From: Actinomadura rayongensis
GTDB taxonomy: Bacteria > Actinomycetota > Actinomycetes > Streptosporangiales > Streptosporangiaceae
Direction: 5' to 3'
DNA: 64,000 nt
NCBI RefSeq assembly: GCF_009831215.1
Contig: NZ_WUTW01000002.1
Coordinates: forward strand, 310,001 to 374,000
Shown: positions 8,762-17,521 of the stretch, in pieces
Numbering within the stretch: the stretch's first letter is position 1
Layout of the letters: each line of letters begins with the position of its first letter
Position numbers and translations under genes: made by a program
Notes under the pieces: generated by a model
Databases searched by the model: none
What the model was told of the DNA's origin: nothing
The model's input: only the letters and a program-made list of their open reading frames with translations

Positions 8762-10114
8762 ATGTCTTTTTCGGCTGATCCTGGTGCGAAAAAGGAGCAC
8801 GGCGAACCTCCGGAATTTCTGGATGATCTCCGCGCCGACCGTATTCTGGACCCGTCAGCTCCCCGCCAACGGACGACGTCGCGCTACGGGGGACAGGTGG
8901 CCGGAAAGATCGACGTGACCGGCGGCCGGGAGTCGGACGATGCGCCCCGCACGCACCAGATCAAAGCGTCGGGCAACGTCATCGCGCTCATCGGCGATTA
9001 CGGCCGCCAGGTCGTCAGGCTCGTCATCAAAGTGCCGAAGCTCGTGTGGGCGCTGGTCGTGATCCTGTTGACCGCCGTCCTCGTCGTCGGCGGCGGCTGG
9101 CTCTACTTCGGCTGGTTCAAGCCCGCGTTCGCGCCCAATTACCGGACGCAGTTCCTCATCGACAGTTCGGCGGCCACGGAACCGGGCGGGCTCGCGGCCG
9201 TCGCCGCGTCCCTACGAACGACGGTCGAGAACTCCGGCGACAAGGACGCCCTGTCGCTGCGCAGTTTCGGCGGCGAATGCGGGACGTCCGGCAACACGAC
9301 CCGGCTCGTGGACTTCGGCGTCGGCAATCAGAACAAGATCAACGCCGCCGCCGCGCGACTGCGGCCCGGCACCCGGCCGACGCTCGTGCGCGGAATCGTC
9401 CAGGCCGTCGAGGACTTCTCCCAGCCGCTCGCGCAGAAGGCCCGCCAGGTCAATCGCATCATCGTCGTGACGCGGCACGGGACGGACGCCTGCGACAGCG
9501 ACCTCGCCTATGTCAAGCAGGAGATCCAGGAGCGGGTGAGCGCGGCCGGGCTTTCCCTCGACTTCCGGATCGTCGGCTACCAGGTGCCGAAAGCCCAGCG
9601 TCAGACCTTGGACGAGATCTCCACGGCCGCGAAAGCGCCCGCTCCCCGCTACGTGCAGAACGCGGCCGAACTGAACAACGCGCTGAACTGGTTCGCGAAC
9701 GTCGAACCCGTCCTGCGGGGCGCGGGGCAGATGGTCGGCATCCTCAATCCGACCGTGAAGCAGGTGAACGACGCCGCCGCCGCGATCGTCGACGGACGTC
9801 TCGACGTCGCCGAGAACACCCTCGACCGTGCGAAGAAGGCGCTCGGCGCGACCGACGCGCAGTTCCGCGACCTGCGCGACCGAGCCAAGGGCGCGCGCTT
9901 CCAGGACGTCTACACGCGGGCCGGGCGGCTGCGCGACCAGCAGCGGCAGGTCGTCGCGGCGGCCACGGCCCTGCTCAGGGCCGCGCAGGACAAACGGCCG
10001 CTCGATCCGCTGCTCGGCGCCTTGAAGCAGGCCGCCGACACCTACAACGCCGAGGTGAACGCGATGAACCGGGTCCTGCGGGAGCTGCGCGCCGACCTGA
10101 CGAGGAAGCCGTGA
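8762..10114 (+). CDS. Membrane-anchored VWA-like protein with an N-terminal RHIM-like motif
   Basis: 450 residues: a polar N-terminal region (1-90), one membrane helix (about 93-117), then an outer domain with a degenerate von Willebrand A pattern (FLIDSSAAT at 132-140, RPTLVRGI, VVTRHGTDAC) and a helical C-terminal part (about 330-450). The second MIDAS Ser is missing, so metal binding is doubtful. In the predicted cytoplasmic part, residues 73-85 read VIALIGDYGRQVV, which matches the motif at the C-terminus of the small protein encoded two genes on. Start ATG 8762 has no clear ribosome site; GTG 8897 after GGGGGACA is an alternative and would still keep the motif. First gene of a three-gene operon. 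Confidence 0.75.
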   Translation: MSFSADPGAKKEHGEPPEFLDDLRADRILDPSAPRQRTTSRYGGQVAGKIDVTGGRESDDAPRTHQIKASGNVIALIGDYGRQVVRLVIKVPKLVWALVVILLTAVLVVGGGWLYFGWFKPAFAPNYRTQFLIDSSAATEPGGLAAVAASLRTTVENSGDKDALSLRSFGGECGTSGNTTRLVDFGVGNQNKINAAAARLRPGTRPTLVRGIVQAVEDFSQPLAQKARQVNRIIVVTRHGTDACDSDLAYVKQEIQERVSAAGLSLDFRIVGYQVPKAQRQTLDEISTAAKAPAPRYVQNAAELNNALNWFANVEPVLRGAGQMVGILNPTVKQVNDAAAAIVDGRLDVAENTLDRAKKALGATDAQFRDLRDRAKGARFQDVYTRAGRLRDQQRQVVAAATALLRAAQDKRPLDPLLGALKQAADTYNAEVNAMNRVLRELRADLTRKP

Positions 10115-11238
10115 CGACGGCGGGATCCGCCCGGTGGCGCATCGCGGCGGCGGTCGTCGCGGTGGTCGCGCTCGTCATCGGCATCGCGGTGTTCCTCATT
10201 CTGCGTTCTGTTCCGGACTACCGGACCGCCTTTCTCGTGGACACGTCGACGCCTCGGTCCGGCGGCTCTTTCGGCCCGGTCGCCGACGCCGTCGGTTCGG
10301 CGGCGCAGAACGCCGGTGACGACGACGCCCTCTCCCTGCGCCGCTTCGGCGGGACGTGCGGCGATCCGAAGAACACCGCTGAACTCGTCGGATCCGGGCG
10401 CAAGAACGGGCAGAAGGTCGGCACGGCGGCGCACGCGCTCACCGCGTCCGGCCGCAGCACGCTGGAAAGCGGGGTCCTCGCCGCGATCGGCGACTTCTCC
10501 GGCCGCTATCCGTTCCGCGGGCACCGGCTCAACCGGATCGTCGTGGTGACGTCGCACGGCGCCGACGCGTGCGCGTCCGACCAAGCCGCCGTCCAGAAAA
10601 GGATCCGGGAGAAGGCCGCGAAGTCCGGCGTCAAGCTCGATTTCCGCTTCGTCGGCTACAAGGTCCCGGCCAAGGAGCGGCAGCCGCTCACCGCGCTGGC
10701 GTCCGCCGGCGGCGCGCCCCGGCCGCAGTTCACCCGCACGCCCACGGAACTCACCGCGACGCTGAAGAAGCTCACGGTCCCGGAGTCGCCGGAAGGCAAG
10801 CCCATCACGGTCCCGGCGACGCGTTCCCCCACGACCACGCCGGCCCCGCTCGCGGACGGAAAGCACACCGTGTACATCCGCCGGGTGGACGCGAAGGCTC
10901 GCACGCTCACCGTCGACCCGTTCGACGAACTCTGGGGCGAGGCCGCCAGAAAGGCGAAAATCGCCGACGGCCTCAGATCGGACCTGTCCAACGACTACTA
11001 CGACCGGAATCCCGACAAGAAGACGGTGACCGTCCATGTCGCGCCCGGCGCCGGAATAGGCGTCAACCAGATCCTCGGCGATGCCGGCATCGGCGGATCT
11101 CCCGAGAAGGTCGTGACGGTGTCACTGTCGCGGCTGAGTTCTCTCGTCGCCGGCCAGGACTTCCCCGACTCCTACAGCTTCGAGCTCACGATGACGAACG
11201 GCCAGGTCGCAAAACTGCGCGAACTCTGGCACCCCTAG
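10111..11238 (+). CDS. Second membrane-anchored VWA-like paralogue
   Basis: 375 residues, starting with a GTG that overlaps the previous stop by four bases (translational coupling). A membrane helix at about 10-32 is followed by a VWA-like domain clearly related to the upstream gene: VPDYRTAFLVDTS against APNYRTQFLIDSS, ALSLRRFGGTCG against ALSLRSFGGECG, and LNRIVVVTSHGADAC against VNRIIVVTRHGTDAC. The cytoplasmic extension of the first protein is absent. The C-terminal 150 residues (from about 225), with TVYIRRVDAKARTLTVDPFDE, differ from the first protein and end in FELTMTNGQVAKL. Function unknown. Confidence 0.78.
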   Translation: MTTAGSARWRIAAAVVAVVALVIGIAVFLILRSVPDYRTAFLVDTSTPRSGGSFGPVADAVGSAAQNAGDDDALSLRRFGGTCGDPKNTAELVGSGRKNGQKVGTAAHALTASGRSTLESGVLAAIGDFSGRYPFRGHRLNRIVVVTSHGADACASDQAAVQKRIREKAAKSGVKLDFRFVGYKVPAKERQPLTALASAGGAPRPQFTRTPTELTATLKKLTVPESPEGKPITVPATRSPTTTPAPLADGKHTVYIRRVDAKARTLTVDPFDELWGEAARKAKIADGLRSDLSNDYYDRNPDKKTVTVHVAPGAGIGVNQILGDAGIGGSPEKVVTVSLSRLSSLVAGQDFPDSYSFELTMTNGQVAKLRELWHP

Positions 11239-11250
11239 AACGGAGATCAC

Positions 11251-11640
11251 ATGGACCCCGTGACGATCATCGTCGCCGCCCTGACGGCCGGCGCGACCGC
11301 CGGGCTCAAGGACACCGCCGCGAGCGCCGTCACCGACTCCTACGCCCGGCTGAAGGACCTCGTCGGCGCCCGGCTGTCGGGCGGGCGGACGGGCGAGGTC
11401 GCGCTCGCCGAACACGAGTCCGACCCCGACACCTGGTCGGCGCCGCTCGCCAAGGCCCTCCTGGAGAGCGGAGCGGACGCCGACCCGGCCGTCCTGGAGG
11501 CCGCCCGGCACCTGCTGGCCCTCGTCGGCGAGGACGCGGCGCCGGGCGCCAAGTACAACGTGGACGTGTCCCGCGCCCGCGTCGTCTACGTCGGTGATCA
11601 TGGCTACCAGGACATCCGGCTGCCGACCGACGAGCCGTGA
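11251..11640 (+). CDS. Small soluble protein with a C-terminal RHIM-like motif
   Basis: 129 residues with CGGAG upstream of the ATG. The N-terminal 95 residues (MDPVTIIVAAL, AGLKDTAASAVTDSYARLK) form a helical domain I recall from many actinobacterial adaptor-like proteins that end in a VQVGDxNxQ motif. Here residues 110-122 read RVVYVGDHGYQDI. This resembles the RIP homotypic interaction motif (RHIM) and the related bacterial amyloid signalling sequences, with Gly in place of Asn. The membrane protein at 8762 carries the same GD[HY]GxQ pattern, so the two may co-assemble. RHIM assignment is by eye only. Confidence 0.7.
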   Translation: MDPVTIIVAALTAGATAGLKDTAASAVTDSYARLKDLVGARLSGGRTGEVALAEHESDPDTWSAPLAKALLESGADADPAVLEAARHLLALVGEDAAPGAKYNVDVSRARVVYVGDHGYQDIRLPTDEP

Positions 11641-11844
11641 GCACGGACGGGCGTCGCGCGCCATCCGGGCAGCCCCCCGAAAGTCAGAAACCGGGCCGAA
11701 GAACTTTAAACGGATCCGGCCGTCCCGTCTCGTCCGCGCCGGGCGCGACCGGTTCGCCGAACTCGCCACGGCGAGCCGCCTGACCTGCGTAAACTCGGGG
11801 TGCATCGGGACGGGCACCACCGTGTACCGCACGCTCCGAGCGAT

Positions 11845-11870
11845 GGAATGTGTGAATGGTCACACATTCC
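11845..11870. promoter_or_regulatory. 26-bp inverted repeat upstream of the P450 gene
   Basis: Two exact 11-base arms (11845-11855 and 11860-11870, GGAATGTGTGA and its complement) around ATGG. The symmetry, AT content against a GC-rich background and position 39 bases before the P450 ATG fit a dimeric repressor operator. No regulator gene is adjacent. Confidence 0.6.
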
Positions 11871-11885
11871 GGCTGCGGTGATCTG

Positions 11886-11898
11886 TACTGAATCAGTA
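11886..11898. promoter_or_regulatory. 13-bp palindrome next to the P450 start
   Basis: TACTGA and TCAGTA flank a single A, ten bases before the ATG at 11909. It is separate in sequence from the larger inverted repeat at 11845 and could be a second operator or part of a short leader. Confidence 0.4.
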
Positions 11899-11908
11899 GC
11901 CTTCGATC

Positions 11909-13204
11909 ATGGCGAATGTGCGGAATCGGGTCGGTTCGTGGGTGGCGCGGCGGTACGTGGCCAGGGTGCGGAGGAAGGGCTTCGACCTGGCGACGATCCG
12001 CTTCCTCCCCGACTCGACGCTGACCCCGCTGCGTCGGCACGGCCTGGATCCCGTCCCCGAACTGGACCGGCTGCGGCAAACCTCACCGATCAGCAAGGTT
12101 CCGCTGCCGGTGAGCTTCGACGTGTGGCTCGTGACGGGGTACGAGGAGGCCAAGAGCGTCCTCGCCGCGCCGACCGCGTTCAGCAACGAGATCACGAACC
12201 TCGCCGGCCGGCTCGACATCCCCGAGGGCTGGACGCCCGGCGGCCTCGGCTTCTCCGACCCGCCCGTCCACACGCACCGGCGCAAGATGCTGACGCCCGA
12301 GTTCACCATGCGCCGGCTGAGCCGCCTGACCCCGCGCATCACCGCGATCGTGGAGCAGCAGCTCGACGAGATGGCCGAAGCCGCCGCGGACGGCCGTCCG
12401 GTCGACCTCATGGAGCACTTCGCGCTGCCCATCCCGATGCTGATGATCTGCGAGCTGCTCGGCGTCCGCGAAGGTGACCGCGCCGACTTCCAGCGGCTCG
12501 CCAGCGCCCGTTTCGACCTGTTCGCCGGCGCCTACGCGTCGACCGCGGCGATCTCGGAGTCGATGGCGTTCCTCATGGACATCGTCCGCAAGCAGCGCGA
12601 CGACCCGGGCGACGGCCTGATCGGCGGCCTGATCCGCCAGCACGGCGACGCGATCGACGACGTCGAACTGGCCGGCCTCTGCGACGGCGTGCTCACCGGC
12701 GGCCTGGAGACCACGGCGAGCATGCTCGCGCTCGGCTCGATCATGCTGCTGCGCGACCGCGACCACTTCACCCGGATCCGGGACGACGAGTCCGCGATTG
12801 GACCGTTCGTGGAAGAGATGCTGCGCCACCTCAGCGTCGTCCAGCTCGCCTTCCCGCGCTTCGCCCGCGAGGACGTCGAGATCGCCGGCACCAAGATCGC
12901 CCGCGGCGACGTCGTCCTCGTCTCCCTCTCCGGCGCCAACCGCGACCCCAAGATCTCCGGCTGCCCGCACGCGGACATGAACACCTTCGACCCGTCGCGC
13001 GAAACCTCCTCCCACCTGGCGTTCGGCTGGGGAATGCACCGCTGCATCGGCGCCGAACTGGCCAAAATGGAACTGCGCGCCGCATTCTCCGCCCTGGTCC
13101 GCCGCTACCCCGACCTCCACCTGGCCGTGCCGGAACGAGAACTCAGCTACCGGAAACTGTCGATCGTCTACGGAGTCGACTCAGTCCCCGTCTACCTCCA
13201 CTGA
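11909..13204 (+). CDS. Cytochrome P450
   Basis: 431 residues with the haem-binding loop FGWGMHRCIG (C379 as axial thiolate), the I-helix oxygen-activation segment GGLETTAS and the ExxR pair in EEMLRHL. Bacterial soluble class; needs a ferredoxin and reductase, neither of which is nearby. Two palindromes directly upstream suggest ligand-controlled expression. Substrate unknown. Confidence 0.92.
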   Translation: MANVRNRVGSWVARRYVARVRRKGFDLATIRFLPDSTLTPLRRHGLDPVPELDRLRQTSPISKVPLPVSFDVWLVTGYEEAKSVLAAPTAFSNEITNLAGRLDIPEGWTPGGLGFSDPPVHTHRRKMLTPEFTMRRLSRLTPRITAIVEQQLDEMAEAAADGRPVDLMEHFALPIPMLMICELLGVREGDRADFQRLASARFDLFAGAYASTAAISESMAFLMDIVRKQRDDPGDGLIGGLIRQHGDAIDDVELAGLCDGVLTGGLETTASMLALGSIMLLRDRDHFTRIRDDESAIGPFVEEMLRHLSVVQLAFPRFAREDVEIAGTKIARGDVVLVSLSGANRDPKISGCPHADMNTFDPSRETSSHLAFGWGMHRCIGAELAKMELRAAFSALVRRYPDLHLAVPERELSYRKLSIVYGVDSVPVYLH

Positions 13205-13454
13205 CGGGCCCCGGCCGAACCGATCGGACAATAGCGTTTCATCGGCCCGCGGGGCTGCCGCGCTACCCACGGCATCTTCCGGACGATCCACATCGTTCTT
13301 TGCGGGCTAGCCAATTTCAAAGGTGAGAATCTGCGCTGTCCGGCAACGGCCAATCGACCGGGATCCGAACCACGCTATTCCCATCACAAGCGTCCGTCCT
13401 CGCAGCTAGCATCGGCCTTCTCCATGGATTCGGCCAACCCCGGCGAGGACGATC

Positions 13455-15188
13455 ATGACGTCGAACAACAATGACCAGCGCCTTCTCGATCGCATCCTGG
13501 AAGACAAGCGTTCCCGCCTCGCGCCGAACCAAAAGCTCGACAGCTTCTTCAACTATTTCTCGGCGAGCATCGCCCTCCAGGAGCTCGACCTGGACGTCGA
13601 TGAACTGCGGGACGGCATCGTCGACGGGGCCCACGACTGCGGCATCGACGGCATCTGGGTCCTCGTCGACGACCGCTACGTCTCGGCGGACATCGACCGG
13701 CACACGACGCTACGCGCCAAGAAGATCGAACTCGTCATCCTCCAGGCGAAAACGTCCGCCGGCTACCAGGAGACGGCGTTCGAGAAGCTTCACTTCCACC
13801 TGCCGATCCTCCTCGACATGGACCGGAACGTCGCCGAGCTGGCGCAATCGACGAACGCGAAGCTCCTCGAACGGACCGGACGGTTTCTCCACGTCCTGGA
13901 GGCTCTGGCGTCGTCTTTCCCGGACGTTTCCATCCGCGTCGTTTACGCGACCCGGTCAGCCGAACAGCCGCATCCGAATGTGCAGGCGAAGGGCAACCGA
14001 CTCAAGTGGGAACTGGAGAAGGTGTCGTCCGGGACAAAGTGCGAGATCGAATACCTCGGCGCCCGCGAACTGCGCGAGATGTCCGGCCGCGGCGTGGTCG
14101 TCGTCTCGGAACTGACCTTCGTGGACACACCGATGAGCACGTCGCTCGGCGAAGGCTATGTGTGCCTGTCCCGCCTTGACGAATATTACCGGTTCATCAC
14201 CTCACCGAACTTCGCACTTCGTCTCGAACTCTTCGAGTCCAACGTTCGCGACTATGCCGGTCGCACCGCGGTCAATACCGCCATCGGAACGACTCTTCGA
14301 TCCAGCTACCGGGACGACTTCTGGTGGTTCAATAACGGCGTGACGATCGTCGCTGAAGAGGTACGCATCGCAGGCAAGAAGATCGTCATGAAGGATCCAC
14401 AAATTGTGAACGGGCTCCAGACGAGCCACGAAGTCTACAACTACTTCCAGGAGTCCGGCCAGGACCACGATCGCTCCATCCTCGTACGGATCCTGGTACC
14501 GCCCACTTCGGGCCGGTCACGCGACAGCATCATCCGGGCCACGAACAGCCAGACCGAACTCCCGCCCGGTGCACTTCGCGCGACCGAGCAGATCCAGAAG
14601 GACCTGGAGGAGTCCCTCCAACGCGATGGCTACTACTACGAACGGCGCGCGAACTACTACAAGAATCTCGGATTCCCTCTCGACCAAGTCGTCAGCATGT
14701 CACGGCTGGCGCGTGAATTCACAGCCTTCGTCCTCGGCGAACCGCACGCGGCCCTCAGTTCATCCGATGATGACCTGCTCGACGACTCGCACTACTACAA
14801 GGTCTTCTCGACTGACCACGACTTGGACTTGTACCGCCTGGTCCTTGACATCCACTTCCGTATCGGCGAATTCCTAGCAACTTACGCAGAGGACAATCCG
14901 CTGCTCGGCGACACAGCCGAGAACTGGCGCTACCACCTCGCCTACCTCGCGTCCTTCACGCTGACCCGGCTCCGCCGGCCGAACGAACGCGACCTGATGA
15001 ACATCAACTTGGAGCATCTGTCGGACGCGCTCCTCGAAGAGATGACGAAACTACTCGATAAAGAGTACAAGGCCTCCCTGCGCGGGAGCAGGACCGAGGG
15101 AATCGACAGAATCGCCCGCAATCCCATCTTCACTAACAAGATCCGCCAGGCCGCTGTCTCGACACGCCGCTTCAACATCGTGCGCTGA
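13455..15188 (+). CDS. AIPR (abortive infection phage resistance) family protein
   Basis: 577 residues matching the AIPR family: N-terminal segment with DCGIDGIW and ILQAKTS, then the signature core DDFWWFNNGVTIVAEE, followed by IVNGLQTSHEVY and NSQTELPPG. AIPR proteins are tied to anti-phage abortive infection and occur beside restriction-modification genes; their biochemical activity is not settled. Base composition is lower in GC and codon use less biased than neighbours, consistent with transfer. The next gene is a modified-DNA restriction enzyme. Confidence 0.88.
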   Translation: MTSNNNDQRLLDRILEDKRSRLAPNQKLDSFFNYFSASIALQELDLDVDELRDGIVDGAHDCGIDGIWVLVDDRYVSADIDRHTTLRAKKIELVILQAKTSAGYQETAFEKLHFHLPILLDMDRNVAELAQSTNAKLLERTGRFLHVLEALASSFPDVSIRVVYATRSAEQPHPNVQAKGNRLKWELEKVSSGTKCEIEYLGARELREMSGRGVVVVSELTFVDTPMSTSLGEGYVCLSRLDEYYRFITSPNFALRLELFESNVRDYAGRTAVNTAIGTTLRSSYRDDFWWFNNGVTIVAEEVRIAGKKIVMKDPQIVNGLQTSHEVYNYFQESGQDHDRSILVRILVPPTSGRSRDSIIRATNSQTELPPGALRATEQIQKDLEESLQRDGYYYERRANYYKNLGFPLDQVVSMSRLAREFTAFVLGEPHAALSSSDDDLLDDSHYYKVFSTDHDLDLYRLVLDIHFRIGEFLATYAEDNPLLGDTAENWRYHLAYLASFTLTRLRRPNERDLMNINLEHLSDALLEEMTKLLDKEYKASLRGSRTEGIDRIARNPIFTNKIRQAAVSTRRFNIVR

Positions 15189-15384
15189 CCCTCCCAACGA
15201 GCAGACAGCGCAAGGCCTGCCTTCACGATCCACAGGCGGTGAGCTCCATGCCGGCACGCGGACAGCCACACTCGATCGTCGTGCCCAGGTAAGCCGGCGG
15301 ACGCTGCCGTCCTATAGACGAACCCCGAGGTAGCAAGCTCGCCGGTGGTTGCAACGCCACTCGGGAACGACAAGCCTGGCTGGC

Positions 15385-16449
15385 GTGGACACAAGTAGCG
15401 ACGTGGACCCGTACATTCGGTATGTGGCAGACATTCAGCGCACGACCGACACGCCGCTCACGCCCGGAACGATCACGACACGGGCGGAGATGATGGAGCG
15501 GTTCGGGGGCGGCCCGCAAGGCGGGATCGTCCCGTCCGCGACCACACCAAACGTGTTGATCTACTCCGATCCCGCGTCCGGTGAGCAGTCGGGGTACTTC
15601 GACGGCTGGTTGGCCGAGGAAGACGAATCCGGCGGTCGCATCTTCGAGTACACCGGGCATGGCGAAGAAGACCAGACTTTCGAGGGAACAAAGGGCAGCG
15701 GCAACCGAGCGATCTTGCATCACGTGAATGACAAACGAGCCCTGCTTGTCTTCAAGGCTGCCGGAAAGGCCCGAGACTACCCGCATCTAGGAGTAGCGCG
15801 TACGTCCGGCACCAAAGCCCAGCGCTACGTCGGCAAGTTCCAGTTGGATCCCAAGCAGCCGTACGTCGTGCGCCAGGCACCGAACCGACATAACGTCATG
15901 CGGCGGGTCATCGTCTTTCGAATGCGCCCGGTGGAAGACCTCCCGCTCAACGCAGCCGACGTGATTCCGCCTGCAGACACGACGAAGTCGATACCGGTCC
16001 CAGCGAGCGTCACGACCAGCGCGATGGTGGAGCCGGAGACCAACAACCATACTTCTAGCGCCCGGTCCGCGGTCCCAAAGACTAAAGCTGAGCGGCGTGA
16101 AGCCAAGCTGACCGCCGCTTTCCAGAGCTTCCTGGAAAAACAGCAACACGACGTCAAGCGCTTTCAGATCAAGGTTAAAGGGCTGAGTTCGACACTGCTG
16201 ACTGACTTGTACGATGTCACGGCGCACGTGCTGTTCGAGGCCAAGGGCACCAGTTCACGCAAGGACATCCGTATGGCGGTTGGCCAGCTCATGGACTACC
16301 GCCGGCACGTCCACCCCATAGATCCCAAGCTGGCGGTCCTGCTCCCCGACGAGCCACACGAGGATCTTCGCGACCTACTGGAGTCAGTGGGAATCGCCCT
16401 CGTATACCGAGATGGCGACCGCTTCATTGGGTGGCCAATTGTCGATTAA
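15385..16449 (+). CDS. SRA domain fused to PD-(D/E)XK nuclease: modification-dependent restriction enzyme
   Basis: 354 residues from the GTG at 15385. Residues about 38-180 have the ScoMcrA-type SRA fold signature (GGIVPSATTPNVLIYSD, SGYFDGW, FEYTGHGEEDQ, GNRAILHH), a base-flipping reader of modified cytosine. A linker (about 185-235) leads to a nuclease domain with D274/D277, E285-A-K287 and Q301, the PD-(D/E)XK set. It should cleave DNA carrying modified bases, so a type IV-like defence. The start is uncertain: TTG 15349 and GTG 15403 are in frame and none has a strong ribosome site. Sits 197 bases after the AIPR gene. Confidence 0.82.
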   Translation: MDTSSDVDPYIRYVADIQRTTDTPLTPGTITTRAEMMERFGGGPQGGIVPSATTPNVLIYSDPASGEQSGYFDGWLAEEDESGGRIFEYTGHGEEDQTFEGTKGSGNRAILHHVNDKRALLVFKAAGKARDYPHLGVARTSGTKAQRYVGKFQLDPKQPYVVRQAPNRHNVMRRVIVFRMRPVEDLPLNAADVIPPADTTKSIPVPASVTTSAMVEPETNNHTSSARSAVPKTKAERREAKLTAAFQSFLEKQQHDVKRFQIKVKGLSSTLLTDLYDVTAHVLFEAKGTSSRKDIRMAVGQLMDYRRHVHPIDPKLAVLLPDEPHEDLRDLLESVGIALVYRDGDRFIGWPIVD

Positions 16450-16613
16450 CCCGACCGACCACATCCTCGTGGACAGCGCGCGGGGAGCCCCTCCACGCAT
16501 TCGCACGTTCGCTTGATGAAGGCGTACAACGAGTGGGGCCACAAGGCCAACCGGGCTTGTCGGTCGGGCGTCACATATTCGCCCCTCGCCGTTCGTCGAC
16601 TTCGGGAGCCACC

Positions 16614-17033
16614 GTGTACCAGCCACCAGCGCCACCAGGACGTCCACCAGCCCGAGTCGTGCCGATGCGGGTCGCGGCCATCGTAGGGGCGGGGATCGGG
16701 TTGCTGGGGTTGTTGTTCGGCTGTGGCGCGGGGGTTGGGATCGGTGCGGCAGGTGATCCGTCTCCCACGGTGACGGTGCGGGAGACAGTGACGGCGAAGG
16801 GGAAGGCGAAAGTTCGGGTCGGTCCTACGGTGACCGTTCGCGTGACCAAGACCGTCAAGGCCAAGCGCCGTCCGGCACCGCCCGTCGCTGCGCCGCAGCC
16901 GCGGACGGATCCGCATTTCGGCACGTGCGGCGAGGCGAATGACGCCGGGTACGGGCCGTACCGTCAGGGCGTCGATCCCGAGTACGACTGGTACACCGAT
17001 CGAGACCATGACGGAGTCGTCTGCGAACGGTAA
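16614..17033 (+). CDS. Excalibur calcium-binding domain protein, membrane-anchored
   Basis: 139 residues. A Pro-rich N-terminus precedes a membrane helix or signal anchor (about 19-47), then a Thr/Val-rich stalk and a C-terminal Excalibur domain: CGEANDAGYGPY followed by DPEYDWYTDRDHDGVVCE, with the DxDxDG calcium loop and paired Cys. The GTG at 16614 has GGGAG eight bases upstream. Likely extracytoplasmic. A strong terminator follows. Confidence 0.8.
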   Translation: MYQPPAPPGRPPARVVPMRVAAIVGAGIGLLGLLFGCGAGVGIGAAGDPSPTVTVRETVTAKGKAKVRVGPTVTVRVTKTVKAKRRPAPPVAAPQPRTDPHFGTCGEANDAGYGPYRQGVDPEYDWYTDRDHDGVVCER

Positions 17034-17038
17034 CGGGC

Positions 17039-17079
17039 GAAGCGCTGCCGCCCGCTCCGGCGGGCGGCAGCGCTTCTCT
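17039..17079. terminator. 17-bp perfect hairpin terminator
   Basis: Arms 17039-17055 and 17060-17076 are exact complements with a four-base loop, followed by TCT. It ends the Excalibur transcription unit and faces the tmRNA terminator. Confidence 0.8.
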
Positions 17080-17100
17080 GCGGCGTGGAATGGGTGGGCG

Positions 17101-17144
17101 AATGAAAGAACCCGCCTGCCGGGTTTGTCCGGTCAGGCGGGTTC
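17101..17144 (-). terminator. Terminator of the tmRNA gene
   Basis: Arms 17108-17118 and 17134-17144 pair perfectly, with an inner CCGG/CCGG stem. Read on the minus strand the stem is followed by TTTCATT. It lies just past the mature 3' end of ssrA. Confidence 0.78.
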
Positions 17145-17149
17145 TCGGG

Positions 17150-17521
17150 TGGTGGAGGTGGCGGGAATCGAACCCGCGTCCTTCGGTGATGAGTCAGGGC
17201 TTCTCCGGGTGCAGCCTGCTTGGCGTTTTCTCAGCCCCGGCGCTCACGCAGGCGTGTCGCCGACGGGCTCAGCCGCTGTTTGTTTTCCCTACATACCCCG
17301 CGACCGGGTGTGCAGGTGGAGTCTCCTTACGATGCCAGACCCCGGGACGGAGACGCTCCCGGGCTGACAGAGTCACTCCTCGCTCAGGCGGCGAGGGCGA
17401 ACTCGGACTGCTTCTTGTTGGCAGTTATTCGTTTGCCGTCACAGGATTTACGAGGTCACGACGGCAACCCTCGACCCGCTTCCCCTGGCTCGACCTACCG
17501 AAGTCGAAGCCGGTCACCCCC
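17150..17521 (-). ncRNA. ssrA: Transfer-messenger RNA
   Basis: The 5' end (GGGGGTG, complement of 17515-17521) pairs with the 3' acceptor (CACCTCC then ACCA, ending at 17150). The T-arm GGTTCGATTCC and the 5' segment ACCGGCTTCGACTTCGG are diagnostic of tmRNA. CCA is encoded. The mRNA-like part encodes the tag ANKKQSEFALAA with TGA stop (17422 down to 17384). It rescues stalled ribosomes together with SmpB, whose gene lies 2.3 kb upstream on the same strand. Confidence 0.95.
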
